Counted from the stretch's first letter, positions 52,001-58,834 are shown. The stretch: 64,000 nt of DNA from Heterocephalus glaber (GCF_000247695.1 NW_004624781.1:13638563-13702562), one strand, 5' to 3'. Numbers and translations are program-made. Notes: generated from the sequence alone by a model not told the origin.

Positions 52001-52295
52001 AAAACCTAGTACTATGTATGGCCACTAAATAGCCAAGCAGCCTGGTAGTAACTTGTTGCTTCCAGGAAGAGATGAATCTGACAACTAATTCAAAGAAAAC
52101 AAACCACAACAGCACTGCTCACCATCAGCTTGGCAGTGAGGAGGCATAACTGGGTCAGAACTTAGAAAAGCAGGAAATACTTACGATCATTATAAGTGTG
52201 CCCAGGAACTCAGACACCGTCTCTCTGGCTAAGCTGCTCTTCAAGGCCAGCCTGTGCTTGAAGCTCTTGCGTGTTTCTCCCTTCTCAGCCTGCAT
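13790..52295 (-). CDS. AQP9: AQP9, aquaporin-9 (aquaglyceroporin), six coding exons
   Basis: Plasma-membrane channel for water, glycerol, urea and other small neutral solutes; in mammals it serves hepatic glycerol uptake and is also found in leukocytes (family knowledge). Coding segments on the minus strand are 52295-52185, 24682-24556, 21889-21752, 20411-20293, 16632-16415 and 13964-13790: 888 nt, 295 codons plus TAG, with no frame break and GT-AG at every intron. The protein starts MQAEKGETRKSF and ends YELSVKM. It has six membrane helices, NPA motifs at 84-86 (GHINPAV) and 216-218 (GCAMNPARD), the aquaglyceroporin Asp at 220, and filter residues Phe64 and Arg219. A sequon, ENATAH, puts Asn142 in loop C. 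Length and motif numbering equal human AQP9, so orthology is very likely. The gene looks intact. Intron 1 hosts a MAGE retrogene on the same strand. Confidence 0.97.
13965..16414 (-). other. AQP9: AQP9 intron 5
   Basis: GTAAGT donor and a CAG acceptor. About 2.45 kb. No gene, RNA or clear repeat was recognised within it; open frames at 14690-15378 are chance readings. A patch at about 16015-16200 has an L2-like look. Confidence 0.85.
16415..16632 (-). CDS. AQP9: AQP9 exon 5
   Basis: 218 nt, residues 166-238, between a 'tctccag' acceptor and a GTAAGT donor. Carries helices 4-5 and loop E with the second NPA motif (216-218), followed by Arg219 and Asp220, the pore residues that mark a glycerol-conducting aquaporin. 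Confidence 0.97.
16745..16865 (-). repeat. MIR SINE remnant
   Basis: 'atctgcccaaggtcaaaca' and 'ggtaagtggcagcaggtct' match the antisense MIR core. Lies in AQP9 intron 4. Confidence 0.65.
17640..17790 (-). repeat. MIR SINE remnant
   Basis: Order 'gtctcattaagcctcacga', 'gtggaagaagttaagacat', 'ctcagtggtgtgcagctca' matches antisense MIR. Lies in AQP9 intron 4. Confidence 0.6.
19641..19715 (+). repeat. Old ID-like tRNA-derived SINE
   Basis: 'ctcactggtagagcactta' followed by 'gccctgggttcaatgccta' has the A and B boxes of a tRNA-derived ID element with the ancestral 'tagagc' anticodon-arm sequence, unlike the younger copies in this window. Short A-rich end. Confidence 0.7.
20293..20411 (-). CDS. 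AQP9: AQP9 exon 4
   Basis: 119 nt, residues 126-165, between a 'cctccacag' acceptor and a GTAAGT donor. Encodes extracellular loop C and the start of helix 4, with the sequon at Asn142 and the ATYPAPYLSL stretch. Confidence 0.95.
20412..21751 (-). other. AQP9: AQP9 intron 3
   Basis: About 1.34 kb with a GTGAGT donor. A MIR remnant lies near 21150-21255; nothing else recognised. Confidence 0.85.
21150..21255 (-). repeat. MIR SINE remnant
   Basis: 'tcacacagctattgactga' with the upstream 'ggtcatctagctcaattcc' part resembles antisense MIR. Diverged. Confidence 0.5.
21752..21889 (-). CDS. AQP9: AQP9 exon 3
   Basis: 138 nt, residues 80-126, between a 'tctctgcag' acceptor and a GTGAGT donor. Loop B with the first NPA motif at 84-86, then helix 3 (LPFYVGAQFLGAFAG). 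Confidence 0.97.
22028..22110. repeat. Purine-rich (GAGACA)n-like simple repeat
   Basis: Irregular GAGA/GACA units of about 80 bp in AQP9 intron 2. Confidence 0.75.
22655..22860 (-). repeat. MIR SINE remnant
   Basis: 'gaggaaaccaagaaacaga' followed by 'aaatggcaggaccaggat' matches the antisense MIR core over about 200 bp. One of the better preserved copies in the window. Confidence 0.7.
23098..23151. repeat. (GAT)n-rich simple repeat
   Basis: Imperfect GAT/GAC trinucleotide run in AQP9 intron 2. Confidence 0.8.
23875..23970 (+). repeat. Young ID-type SINE with a 22-nt A tail
   Basis: Sense copy: 'gggccagcgatttagctca', then 'gagttcaattcccggtacc' and an uninterrupted A tail at about 23949-23970. 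The 5' flank at 23861-23874 (aaagggtcagagaa) repeats after the tail as aaagggccagagag, the target duplication. Antisense to AQP9. Confidence 0.92.
24320..24545 (+). repeat. MIR SINE remnant abutting AQP9 exon 2
   Basis: A diverged sense MIR: 'tcatctgcaaacatgcgat' core region, 'aatccattaaggtatgtaa' and a tail with 'taatagtagctattactat'. It ends about 10 bp from the exon 2 splice donor. Confidence 0.5.
24556..24682 (-). CDS. AQP9: AQP9 exon 2
   Basis: 127 nt, residues 38-80, between a 'ctccttccag' acceptor and a GTAAGC donor. Encodes the end of helix 1 (VLGCGCVAQAVLSRG) and helix 2, with Phe64 of the selectivity filter. Confidence 0.97.
26165..26260 (+). mobile_element. Tigger/MER-type DNA transposon end
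   Basis: 'cagtagtcccccttatcta' followed by 'gtggatgcctgaagccata' resembles the terminal part of Tigger-derived non-autonomous elements of mammals. Only one end is seen before an LTR fragment begins near 26270. No coding sequence. Confidence 0.55.
26270..26486 (+). repeat. MaLR-type LTR fragment
   Basis: 'tgctgtagtttggacggta', 'gtccccccaatttaa', and a 3' part with 'gatcatggactgaatgctt' follow the same order as the solo LTR at 10080. The 3' end is lost at a CT/CA repeat. Confidence 0.55.
26487..26532. repeat. (CT)n(CA)n microsatellite
   Basis: A CT run passes directly into a CA run with one TG interruption. Confidence 0.9.
27898..29301 (-). mobile_element. MAGE mRNA retrocopy (LINE-mediated insertion)
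   Basis: The insertion bears the marks of a reverse-transcribed mRNA on the minus strand. It has no introns. An ATTAAA poly(A) signal at 27922-27927 is followed 14 nt later by a 10-nt A tail (T-run at 27898-27907). A 9-bp direct repeat, ctgctctaa on the plus strand, lies at 27888-27896 and 29302-29310. The 5' end falls in the region that codes for the variable N-terminal part of MAGE proteins, so the copy is probably 5' truncated. It sits in AQP9 intron 1, in the same transcriptional direction. Confidence 0.75.
28430..29218 (-). CDS. MAGE-family retrogene, intact 262-codon ORF
   Basis: Encodes a MAGE homology domain protein; MAGE proteins bind and stimulate RING E3 ubiquitin ligases, and most type I members are X-linked and testis- or tumour-restricted (family knowledge). 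The first ATG in frame is at 29218-29216 (MASSQRSKSCEG) and TGA at 28432-28430; the frame stays open a further 26 codons upstream. Residues 1-30 are a short Ser-rich tail. The MAGE domain spans about 31-232, with 'FLLHKYQKKEQVT' near 40-52, and the family signature at 174-210 includes QIPNSDPAHYEFLWGPRAHA. The C-terminal 30 residues are unlike any MAGE tail I recall. It looks closest to MAGE-B/A (inference). It is shorter than typical MAGE-A/B proteins (about 310-350 residues), mainly at the N terminus. Whether it is transcribed cannot be seen. Confidence 0.85.
   Translation of the reverse strand: MASSQRSKSCEGSSSSKDAHFSHTLKDVLLSAKLCKLVSFLLHKYQKKEQVTMKETLHVLPHDYCNNFPLNFWELCESVYLGFSIKIRKVNYSGNTYELVPILGLTYSGILDGDDGRIILKIDIIIFVLSLIFIEGIRISEEDLTEKVKRWDRLAHSEHTHFEEAWKSITEDLVQEEYLRYGQIPNSDPAHYEFLWGPRAHAETSKMKLLVPMARLNGIDPKSHPELYEEALEAELGIEPEFLRNRGYCPKVSVSLFSPEKK
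29857..32440 (+). mobile_element. Charlie-type hAT DNA transposon, near full length, inactive
   Basis: Starts CAGGGGTCTACAACCCCCAG and ends 'gggaaccattg', imperfect inverted termini of the MER1/Charlie hAT type. The 8-bp flanks are atatagag (29849-29856) and atgtagag (32441-32448), a target duplication with one mismatch, the size expected of hAT elements. At 2584 bp it is the length of an autonomous element. A decayed transposase reads from about 30489 (MTLTKRSKKQMFTGCF) to 32285, with stops and frameshifts throughout. Confidence 0.85.
30489..32285 (+). pseudogene. Decayed hAT (Charlie) transposase
   Basis: The N-terminal part begins near 30489. Recognisable middle pieces include 'NTLLMLTTILIQKDVYEDML' at about 31120-31180. 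The best open part is 31792-32052 (WTFDMCHTLAEILKETEPG, then FVNKQDELTLCMLEEDQL), and after a stop the reading resumes at 32056 with the hAT C-terminal dimerisation region (FWIKVRAKYPEFATKALKSL, then a diverged CEAGFS-type motif). Several stops separate the blocks, so no full transposase can be made. Confidence 0.8.
32673..33140. repeat. Old interspersed repeat, LTR/MaLR-like (family uncertain)
   Basis: 'ctaccccaaaacttaacgg' and 'ggctggctgatactttagc'-like parts follow the order of a common old mammalian repeat ('aacttagtggcttaaaaca' type). I cannot name the family from the sequence alone. Confidence 0.35.
36665..36807 (+). mobile_element. SPIN-like hAT transposon fragment with 3' terminus
   Basis: 'acaaacccacttatttattg', 'gcaaagtgcaagcactgca', 'aatactgaggttttagtat' and the end 'tgccataggtttgtcacca' follow, in order, the non-autonomous SPIN (SPACE INVADERS) hAT family as I remember its consensus. 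The 5' terminus is missing or too diverged. Recall-based; a Dfam comparison would settle it. Confidence 0.6.
36905..37085 (-). repeat. MIR SINE remnant
   Basis: 'tgtgtcaggtcctctcact', 'ttttacaaataaggaaacca' and 'cacacaggtagtaagtggt' match antisense MIR along most of its length. Confidence 0.75.
40190..40733 (+). pseudogene. Possible processed retrocopy of an unidentified 3'UTR
   Basis: The stretch has the look of a vertebrate 3'UTR: 'aacttttgtacatacatat', 'cagctgtacataaaagtag' and 'ttggttgattcaagttgca'. It ends in an A-rich run at 40708-40733 (blocks of 7, 5 and 6 A). I cannot name the parent gene and found no clear target duplication, so this is tentative. Confidence 0.3.
41494..41576 (-). 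repeat. Young ID-type SINE with perfect 16-bp target duplication
   Basis: Reverse copy ('tggtacgggggatcgaactc', 'gagctaaatccccagcc'). The repeat aaaacaaacttctttt flanks it at 41477-41492 and 41577-41592 without a mismatch, so the insertion is recent. Confidence 0.93.
41707..41952 (+). pseudogene. RN7SK: 7SK small nuclear RNA pseudogene, 3' truncated
   Basis: Begins exactly at the 7SK 5' end (ggatgtgagggcgatctggc) and continues through 'gcgggtgtcctcttcctccc', 'ccctcaccgctccatgtgcg' and 'cgaaacaagctctcaaagt'. It stops after about 246 of roughly 331 nt, losing the 3' hairpin and terminator. 7SK holds P-TEFb inactive in its functional form. No T-run terminator or snRNA-type promoter (PSE, TATA) was seen, so this is a retro-pseudogene and not a gene. 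Confidence 0.9.
42120..43900 (+). repeat. Old L1 LINE, sense orientation
   Basis: 42130-42730 reads as decayed L1 ORF2 ('catggagctaatataacct', 'catcaacagataaaagaga'). 43090-43900 is the L1 3' region ('gacctagtaattccattac', 'aatggtggttaccaggga', 'atctcatgtagccattctg'). A (CT)n(CA)n repeat sits at 43685-43718. No ORF remains. Confidence 0.65.
43685..43718. repeat. (CT)n(CA)n microsatellite
   Basis: CT run passing into a CA run inside the L1 3' region. Confidence 0.9.
44130..44530 (+). repeat. MaLR internal region, 3' end
   Basis: 'cctctcttttggaatggga', 'ttacaggggcttcacagat' and the purine-rich stretch 'gagccaggggtagaa' immediately before the LTR match the non-coding 3' internal part of ERVL-MaLR elements. 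No viral gene is recognisable. It continues into the LTR that follows. Confidence 0.65.
44531..44902 (+). repeat. MaLR 3' LTR
   Basis: Starts tgttatggtttagatcc, has 'gtcccccaaagtc' near the start and 'gagccaaaaataaacct' with a poly(A) signal, and ends 'gtgactaagaca'. Together with the internal part upstream it is the 3' end of an insertion, not a solo LTR. No 5' LTR was found. Confidence 0.75.
45370..45510 (+). repeat. MIR SINE remnant
   Basis: 'tttcctcatctgtaaaatgg' is a near-perfect sense MIR core, followed by 'aaggattaaacacatctgg'. Confidence 0.8.
45876..46230 (-). repeat. MaLR-type LTR, reverse, with AG expansion
   Basis: The plus strand begins 'tgtgttagtcagcagtgag' and ends 'gatccaaactgcagca', the reverse complement of an LTR of the same general group as the one at 44531. 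Its middle is expanded by a GA/AG repeat. Confidence 0.6.
46012..46065. repeat. (AG)n microsatellite
   Basis: More than 20 AG units within a reversed LTR. Confidence 0.95.
47651..47730 (+). mobile_element. SPIN-like 80-bp hAT MITE
   Basis: Both ends are present: 'cagtgatggctaacctttta' at the start and 'tagctccgccaccactg' at the end, imperfect inverted termini of the SPIN type as I recall them. The flanks are atttagga (47643-47650) and acttaggg (47731-47738), 6 of 8 matching with a central TA. The interior is almost entirely deleted. Confidence 0.65.
48145..48310 (-). repeat. MIR SINE remnant
   Basis: 'tttgaggaaacggagatgta' and 'catacagccatggaacatag' match antisense MIR. Confidence 0.65.
48560..48760 (+). 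repeat. MIR SINE remnant
   Basis: Diverged sense copy with 'agatccaggttgatgc'-like start, 'tttgagccctcacttttccc' and a tail with 'aaggtacttaacaccctcc'. Confidence 0.45.
49922..49952. repeat. (GT)n microsatellite
   Basis: GT run with one TATGT interruption. Confidence 0.92.
50115..50192 (+). repeat. Old ID-like tRNA-derived SINE
   Basis: 'ctgaaggtacagcttagttg' with 'gtgtcccatccccagcacca' and an A-rich end fits a degenerate ID element with decayed A and B boxes. Confidence 0.5.
52185..52295 (-). CDS. AQP9: AQP9 exon 1 (coding part)
   Basis: 111 nt, residues 1-37 (MQAEKGETRKSFKHRL through EFLGTLIMI), ending at a GTAAGT donor in phase 0. This ATG is chosen because the N terminus aligns with human AQP9. 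The same frame stays open upstream to a TTG at 52427, just after a stop, but no upstream ATG lies in it. Confidence 0.95.
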
Positions 52296-52650
52296 CTTGG
52301 GTCTCCTCCGATAATATCCCACCAGCCGCTCACCTCGGGCATACGAAAACGGAAGCCAGTAGGCAGCTCGGCGGGGATTCCTGGAGATGCCTGGCGAGAC
52401 TTCTCTGAGTGTACAAACGCTGTCCAATTAAAAGCCGTGACTTAATATTCTTCTAGTGAAACCTCTGTTCCCTGTTCACTGCAATTTACTTGGATTAGTG
52501 AGTTCTAACCTGCAATCCTCAAAATGGTCCTTTTCATGCCCGATAGATTAATCATTACCTTTATTCTCCAGGTATTTTTTCTTTCTTGGTTTTCATTTTT
52601 TCTCTTCAGCAAATGAAAAAAGGCATGTGTTGGTTGTGTTGCCAAACCAC
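52296..52650 (-). promoter_or_regulatory. AQP9: AQP9 5' leader and proximal promoter (inferred)
   Basis: The region immediately upstream of the start codon should hold the 5'UTR and core promoter. An ATTGG (reverse CCAAT) lies at about 52424-52428 and an AT-rich 'gaatattaag' block at about 52443-52452 on the minus strand. Neither proves a start site, and no transcription start can be read from sequence alone. Confidence 0.35.
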
Positions 52651-52857
52651 AGTGACGGCGGGCCCTGGTCCAGGAGAGATTTACATGTTACACAATTGCA
52701 GGCTTCTTTTTTTTTTTACTATTCAGAAGTGGGTGGTTGGGGTGTAATTTGGAATTGGCAAATCAGGTATAGGTACGTCTAGTGTAAACACTCTTTCCTA
52801 AAGGAGGCTTTCATCCAAACTAGAGGAAAAAAAGAGAAAAACTAGGTTCCCTTTCTT

Positions 52858-52971
52858 TTTGTTTGCATTTTTGAGAGAGGGTTTCCTTATGTAGCCTGGG
52901 CTGGCTTTGAATTTGTGGTGATTCTCCTGCCTCAGCCTCCCGATTGCTGGGATTACAGGCGTGCACCAGGG
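52858..52971 (-). repeat. B1 SINE, reverse orientation
   Basis: 'gggtttccttatgtagcctg', 'cctcagcctcccgattgctg' and 'ggattacaggcgtgcacca' are the reverse complement of B1 (7SL-derived). Target duplication aggttccctttctt (52844-52857) and aggttcactttctt (52972-52985), 13 of 14 identical. Lies about 560 bp upstream of AQP9 exon 1. Confidence 0.9.
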
Positions 52972-52985
52972 AGGTTCACTTTCTT

Positions 52986-55317
52986 ATCAGATTAATCCCT
53001 CACTTTTTCTTTCAGTATTATTTCAGTGATTTAATGACACCACTCCCAGGTTGATAAGAAATGTAGTGGCCATCCTGGAGATGGAGAAATCGACACCTAG
53101 AGACACCACTACAAGCTCCCCACCCCATGTATGTGGGACAGGATGGGGACACCACCACTGCAATTGAAGCTGAATCCTATCAGCTGAGGGGGAACAGATG
53201 GCTTAGGCCCCAAGAATCAGAAGAAGGGCAAGCAACTTCTTGAGATTCCTCTGAAGAAGCATTCCAAGATATTCCCCTTACTTTACCATGAAATTGTTAA
53301 GCAAAACACAGAGAAAATAAACAGAGATTCTATACTGCATGCAGCTCCCTGCGCCAGCAGAACAATCTGAGTGTATATCATCTCAGTCAAACAAGAAAGG
53401 AGAGAACCTGCCTAACCCAGCTCCTGGGTTCTACCATTTAAGTCCCATGAATGAACATCCTTGCAGGTAGTGAGCTGTGTGTGCGACTAGTTTCTCACCC
53501 TGCCAAGTATTCAAACTTTGTTTTCCAAAGCTAGTTTGTCTGGAGAAAGAGAAGCCAGCAGTAGTTTCTGAATACCAAGGCAGCCCCACAGAAATGCCAC
53601 CCACATCATGTGCTCCTCCCTTCCCATCTCCCAGTCTCCCATCCCTGCCCCAGAAGAGCCAGCTCTATTGCCTGCCCTCCTCTTCTGGTCCAGGAAGCTC
53701 TCAGTCCATACCAGCTGTGCAGGTAACAGGCAGGAGAGGGGGGAAGACTTGAGGAACACAGCTGGGGGGAGCCCTCAGGCAGAGTAAAGCACCTGATCTA
53801 TACGTGAAATTTAAAATTTAGACCTAAAAGTGTTAACTTTGCAGCACCAGGATAGAATTCAGCATTGGGCCTTTCACTCCTGTTAAAGTATCACAGTTAC
53901 CATTGTCCCAGAGCTACTTATGTATGACCACGTCCTGGTGGATAGACCTGAGAAACAGGACCTTATTACTGTGACTTCAACTAGGAATACACAAGGGTGT
54001 TCTCTGCTCTCTTCAGTCACTCATCTGACAAGTATTTATGGCATAATCACTGGGTACAAAGCACCCAGTACTGAGGAAAAGCACACAGGATTCTTGTCCT
54101 TCATAAGCCGGAAGCAAATGAGGGAGACAAACATAAGGAAAATCATCACACAGGCACTATACACAATCACAACTGAAATGTATGCTGCACACATACACAG
54201 ATGGAGGCCAAATTTCTATGAGCAAACATTCCAAAGGAATCTCACTTTGCTGGAATCTCACCTGATGGTGTCACCACAGAAATCAGGTCTGAGCTGAGAT
54301 CAGAAAGATGCAAAGGGGTTAATCACCTGAAATGGGGAAGGAAGTACATGTACCAAGACTTTGAGGGTGGTGGGGTGGGGACTGCACAGTATACAGCAAA
54401 AATGAAGGCTCTACTGATATGCAGTTGGCCCCCAGGGAAGTGGAGGGCAGAGGTGTGCAGAATGAGCCCAGGGCTGTGGGCGGTGGTCAGAGCACACTGG
54501 GCCTTGTAAATTGTGAGTAGAGCTAAAAGCATAATGAGTCCTGGCATGGATTAAGGAGGAGCATGACATCATTGGGCCTTTGAGTTTGGAAAAGATCATT
54601 TTAGCTGGGGGGGGGGATGTTAAAGGGACCCTGAGGGTTCATGAATTTTTTATGTCCTCAGATTGGAAGGACTTGGTGAATTGGACATGAACAATGAGGA
54701 CAAAGGACTCTCCGGGGCTAGTTGGCAGATCCCTGGCTTGCTGGGGAGGGTGGCACTGAGCCCTGGGAGAGAGCATCAAGCTGGCAATGGAGGTTCATTC
54801 ATTCTATGTGAAAAGTTGAGCCTCAGTGCTTCTGAGAGATGCAAAGCAGGAAGCACTGTGGGTCCAGATGCAGTGGGAATGCCTGTGAGCCTACAGAGGG
54901 GAGAACTGAAGCCAGGTACTGCACAGATAAAGCTCCATAGGGAGGTTTGAAGAAAGCAGAGACTGAGCTTCACACTAGGGTGGGGGAGGATGAAATCTAT
55001 TATTTCTTTTATTCTACCTTCAGGTGACAGTCATGCTTTTCTCTGCACAAGTTCTCCTCAAATGTATCTCACTCCCACTCCCCACAACCACCAACAAAAC
55101 ACCCACAAGCCTGTGAGGCTGAGGGGTAAGTGACACCTTCCTCCACCTTTGTAGAAACACTCTTGCTCTAAATTCCTATTGGAAGCCTGGGGTAGATACC
55201 TTACTTTCATTCATGTATCTGAGGTAGGATAGATGGAATAAATGTAGGTAGAAAGGACACAAGGAAATTGAGATTTAAAAAACTGCCCTTTAAAGAAAAA
55301 CTGCAGCTTCAGAACCT
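52986..55317. other. AQP9 5' flank, no gene
   Basis: No exon, RNA gene or sharp repeat recognised. A patch at 54010-54170 resembles an L2-like motif ('acaagtatttatggcataa'). A T-rich to G-run change lies near 54600-54620. Confidence 0.45.
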
Positions 55318-55323
55318 AAGCCT

Positions 55324-55505
55324 GGGCGGGTGTGGTGGCACATACCTGTGACCCCAGCACTTGGGAGGCTGAGGTGGGAGGATCGTCACAAGTTCAAGGC
55401 CAGCATGGGCTGCATAGTGAGTTCAAGGACAGCCTGAACTATATAGGAAGACACCGTCTCAACAAAACAAAACAAAACAATCCCCAAAACAAAAACAGAA
55501 AACAC
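55324..55505 (+). repeat. B1 SINE, sense, full length
   Basis: 'gggcgggtgtggtggcacat', 'cttgggaggctgaggtggga', and the internal duplication seen as 'agttcaaggccagcatgggc' and 'gagttcaaggacagcctgaa', ending in an (AAAAC)n tail. The 8-bp repeat aagcctgg at 55318-55325 and 55506-55513 is the target duplication. Confidence 0.92.
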
Positions 55506-55513
55506 AAGCCTGG

Positions 55514-56580
55514 TTTATTTACCTTTTCTTCCTTCTCCCCAAACAGCAAACCTGGGAACTCCTTTCTGTTGCAAAGGGGTCTGCAGGTTCCCTTTTACTT
55601 GCAAGTGTTCCTCTTTCACCCAAGAAGGGACCACCCTTTGGGGATTTTCCATAGGAATAGACCATTATCTCCCTAGGTGTGGCCCAACCTCTCCCATTGC
55701 TAAGACTTAGACTATAGATTATTGAATTCCACAGATTTCCACCTCCCTAAACACGTAAAAGATCCCCAGTACCCTACCACCCCTCAAACATAGCATTAAG
55801 ACTGGGGATTCAAAGATAGATAGATCCCTCTGTCAAAGAATTCATAGTCTAACTGACAAAGGCCCCCAAATGAATACCCCATTCAGTAAAATACAGCTAT
55901 ATGCAAGGTACTGAACCCAAATCCCTGCTATTACCATGCAGACATTGGAGAGGCCACTCCATGTGCCCCAATCCAGCAGTTCTACAGTTGTGTGCCCTGG
56001 ACAGAGCGCCATGCTCAGCCTCTAGGGCCCGCCCAAGATCTTAGCCCGGGCCTCACCCCTTCCCTCCCTGATTCAACACTGTCTTCTCTGCTTCCTGGTT
56101 TTTCCCACTCACGCAACCCCCAAGTGTTTAAAAGTCTGACAGTCTCACACTTTGCCCTCACTTCCAGACCTCTCCTGCTTTGGCCAACTTCACCTCCACT
56201 GTAGCTCAGAAGGCCCTTTGTCCAGCTATCACTGGGACTGTGTCACCATCACCAAAGAGGACTGTTCCTCTTTTGGAACCTTTCTCACCAAAATTCATTT
56301 CACTGGTTAAGATATCTAGTCCTTATATTTCTCCCACTCACCAACCTTCCCAAATCTGGTTCCCATTTTCCTCTTCACCCCAGTCCCTCCATGCCTCCCC
56401 TCCTGGTTCTTACCATATGATTCCAAGTTAATGATGCCCTTACCTGCATCTTGGGCTCCACTGACCCCTGACTCGCCTCCACTACCTACAGTGCCCAACC
56501 CCAGTTCTGGATATGCCCAGCTGCCAGAGCCCGCAACATTGATTATGCCCAACATATGCTGTAGGCAGTGCAGGCTGCAA
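55514..56580. other. 5' flank, C-rich stretch, no gene
   Basis: Pyrimidine-rich, with many CCC and CTC tracts (56000-56520). No promoter, exon or repeat could be supported. Confidence 0.45.
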
Positions 56581-56689
56581 AGAGTTAAATCCCTCGATTG
56601 GCTTACTTTAAGAAGCGAGTCTGACCGAAGCTACGTGACACACTGAAGTATCCAATGAGCCAAGGAGCGATGCATGAGCGCTCAGGTTA

Positions 56690-56790
56690 ACATGACCTCC
56701 CCACTAAGGGCCACAGCCGAGGTCAGAGTAATGGTCTATGAAGCTGTGGGGCTGATACGAGATAACATCTGTAGCTGAGGTCAGAGTGAT
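56690..56790. promoter_or_regulatory. Cluster of three AGGTCA nuclear-receptor half-sites
   Basis: TGACCT at 56693-56698, AGGTCA at 56720-56725 and AGGTCA at 56778-56783. The last two lie in a repeated context, gaggtcagagtaat and gaggtcagagtgat. About 4.4 kb upstream of the AQP9 start codon. Binding is inferred from the motif alone. Confidence 0.3.
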
Positions 56791-56799
56791 CACACCCAA

Positions 56800-58540
56800 A
56801 TTCCATTCCTGCAATCAGTGTCTTCATAGCTTGAAGGACAATGCTCTAATCACAACCATATAGTTTATCTATCTTGCTTCTAATTTGAAAATACTTTGAC
56901 TTCTCTTTAAAGCCTTGGCTGCATTAGTTTCCATGGTAATTTCACGTACTGCACATCTATATGTGCACCTTTGCCCTGATTGATGAATAATTTTACAAAG
57001 GAGCCAAAGGAGCATTGGCCATCCCAGTTCACACTTTCTCTTTAACTTGGTTTTAAGCTTTTCTTCAACCTTGCGTCACGCACTGGGCAGGTGGGGACTA
57101 GAGATTTATGGCAGGAGTTTCGGGCACCTAGCCGTCTATTTTTCTTGAGGATTTTCTCCCCAGACTGCTGAACAATGCGAAGGAAAATCACACAGAGGTA
57201 CTGACTGATTCTTTGCAGCTCACCAAGATACAGCCTCAGCAATGGCTCCAGGTCACTGGTTGACCTTTTGTTTTAAAGGTTCCAGATTTTATCATGCACT
57301 AGAATCACCTGCTCTCAGGGACTCTGATGCTGTAGATTTGGGATGGAGTCTAGGAATCTCATGGGTACTGGACAATTCAGACCCCGCTGGTCTGGTTGGA
57401 GCTGTCTCACTCCACCTAGCCTCAGCCTTTTCTGTGCCCCTTACACTCAGCTGTCTGGTTCAATTAATTCTGTAGGAAAACAAACAGGGATATTGGCCAC
57501 AATTCCTTGCATGTCTCTCCTCCTCAAAAAGTTGCCCCACTTTTATTTCTGTTGTCCTCCTTTGCTTTCCTCCTCCTTCCTGGTTCAGCCCAAGCCCCTG
57601 CGTAGACGCTGGCCCAATCAACAGTTCTCTCACTCCGTCTGGTTCCCAAACTGGATTTTGTCCCAGGTCCCAAAACAAGCCTGGGTCTCTCTTCAGCTAA
57701 GAAACATTTCTCCAAAGCTGTTTTTTTCAAATAACCACTTCTTCTGGCCTCTCCACTTTCTTTCTTATCCCACTGGGGGAAGAAATTATCTTTATCCCCC
57801 GAGAGTAAAATCATATTCAATTGAAAATATGATTCAGAATTATTTAAAGTAAAACGTTAACATCCATCATGATCTCAGACCTTAGAAATACTACTATTAA
57901 CAGATTGGACTCTATCCCTGCAGAAGTTTTTAATCAGTCTATGTATTTTTTTTCCCTAAAAGTGGGATTATCTATATTTGTCAGACTAATGTTAGCCAGG
58001 AACAAATGGAACTGCAAAGATTTCCATGTTTTTGTATCACACGAAACTGTTTAAATAGTCCAAGAATTACCTGTTCCTTAAAAGTTGATGGGCTCCAACT
58101 TTTTTGCTTAAAAGATTTTTTAGAATGTTTTAATCTTGACCATAATTAGAGATGTTTATAGAGTCTGAGTAAATTTGCCATTTATTCTTTCCTAGACATT
58201 GTTCTATTTAAGCCAGAATTACTAACAAAGATGTAAGATGTAATTTAAAGTACCCTTTTTGATTTCAAATATCTGTTTATCTTTTCCTCTCTTTGTCTCT
58301 CTGTTCTCAGTTACTGAAAATGTATCATGTTTATTATGTTTTTTAGTAATCACACATTGATTTTACTTGCCTATAGTTTTGTTTTATTTAAAATCAGCTA
58401 GTTTTCATTTCACTTCTGATTTGTTTCCTTTTTTTGTTTTTATTTATCCTTTTGTTTAAATAAAAATTAACTTATTTTTATCCTTTCTTGTAGAAAAAGT
58501 TAAGGGAACTACTTCAGTGTGCTGATTTTCTATATCTTCA
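56800..58540. other. 5' flank without a recognised gene
   Basis: Includes a 169-codon plus-strand open frame at 57343-57852 that shows no domain, no splice context and no codon pattern I trust. The rest is AT-rich unique-looking sequence. Confidence 0.45.
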
Positions 58541-58544
58541 CCCC

Positions 58545-58806
58545 TCTGTATGCACAGGAAACGGGTTCCAGGACTCTCACAGGCTCCAAAATCCCTGTGT
58601 GCTCAAGTCCTTTATATAAAAGGTGCAGTATTTGCATAGAATAAAACATGAGTGATATGTAAGCAGCTGTTATAGTATATATTCTTTAGAGAATGATGAC
58701 AATGAAAAAATCTGAATGTTCAGTGCAGGTACAATTTTTTCTAATATTTCTGATCCATGATTGAATCTGTGAATTCAGAACTTGTGGATATAGAGGGTTA
58801 ACTGTA
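58545..58806. mobile_element. Tigger-derived non-autonomous DNA transposon
   Basis: 'cccctctgtatgcacagga', 'tgtgctcaagtcctttatat', 'gtgcagtatttgcatagaat' and the end 'ggatatagagggttaactgt' match the layout of Tigger/MER-type elements whose two ends are inverted. TA flanks were not verified. Confidence 0.65.
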
Positions 58807-58834
58807 GTTTCATTGTTATTTATCCCTAGAAAAT

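Larger units (their letters stand above)
24683..52184 (-). other. AQP9: AQP9 intron 1 (27.5 kb)
   Basis: GTAAGT donor after codon 37 (phase 0) and a CAG acceptor. It contains the MAGE retrogene, a Charlie-type hAT element, SPIN-like fragments, a 7SK pseudogene, an L1, MaLR sequences and SINEs, listed separately. Of the rest, 24690-26160, 33500-36600, 37100-39800 and 50200-52180 show no gene, RNA or well-defined repeat that I can support. Confidence 0.85.

Noticed and set aside
57343..57852. 169-codon plus-strand open frame, among the longest in the window
   Set aside because: No domain, repeat or signal pattern I recognise, no homology to a known family by eye, and it overlaps open frames on the other strand of similar quality; most likely chance in a stop-poor C-rich stretch.
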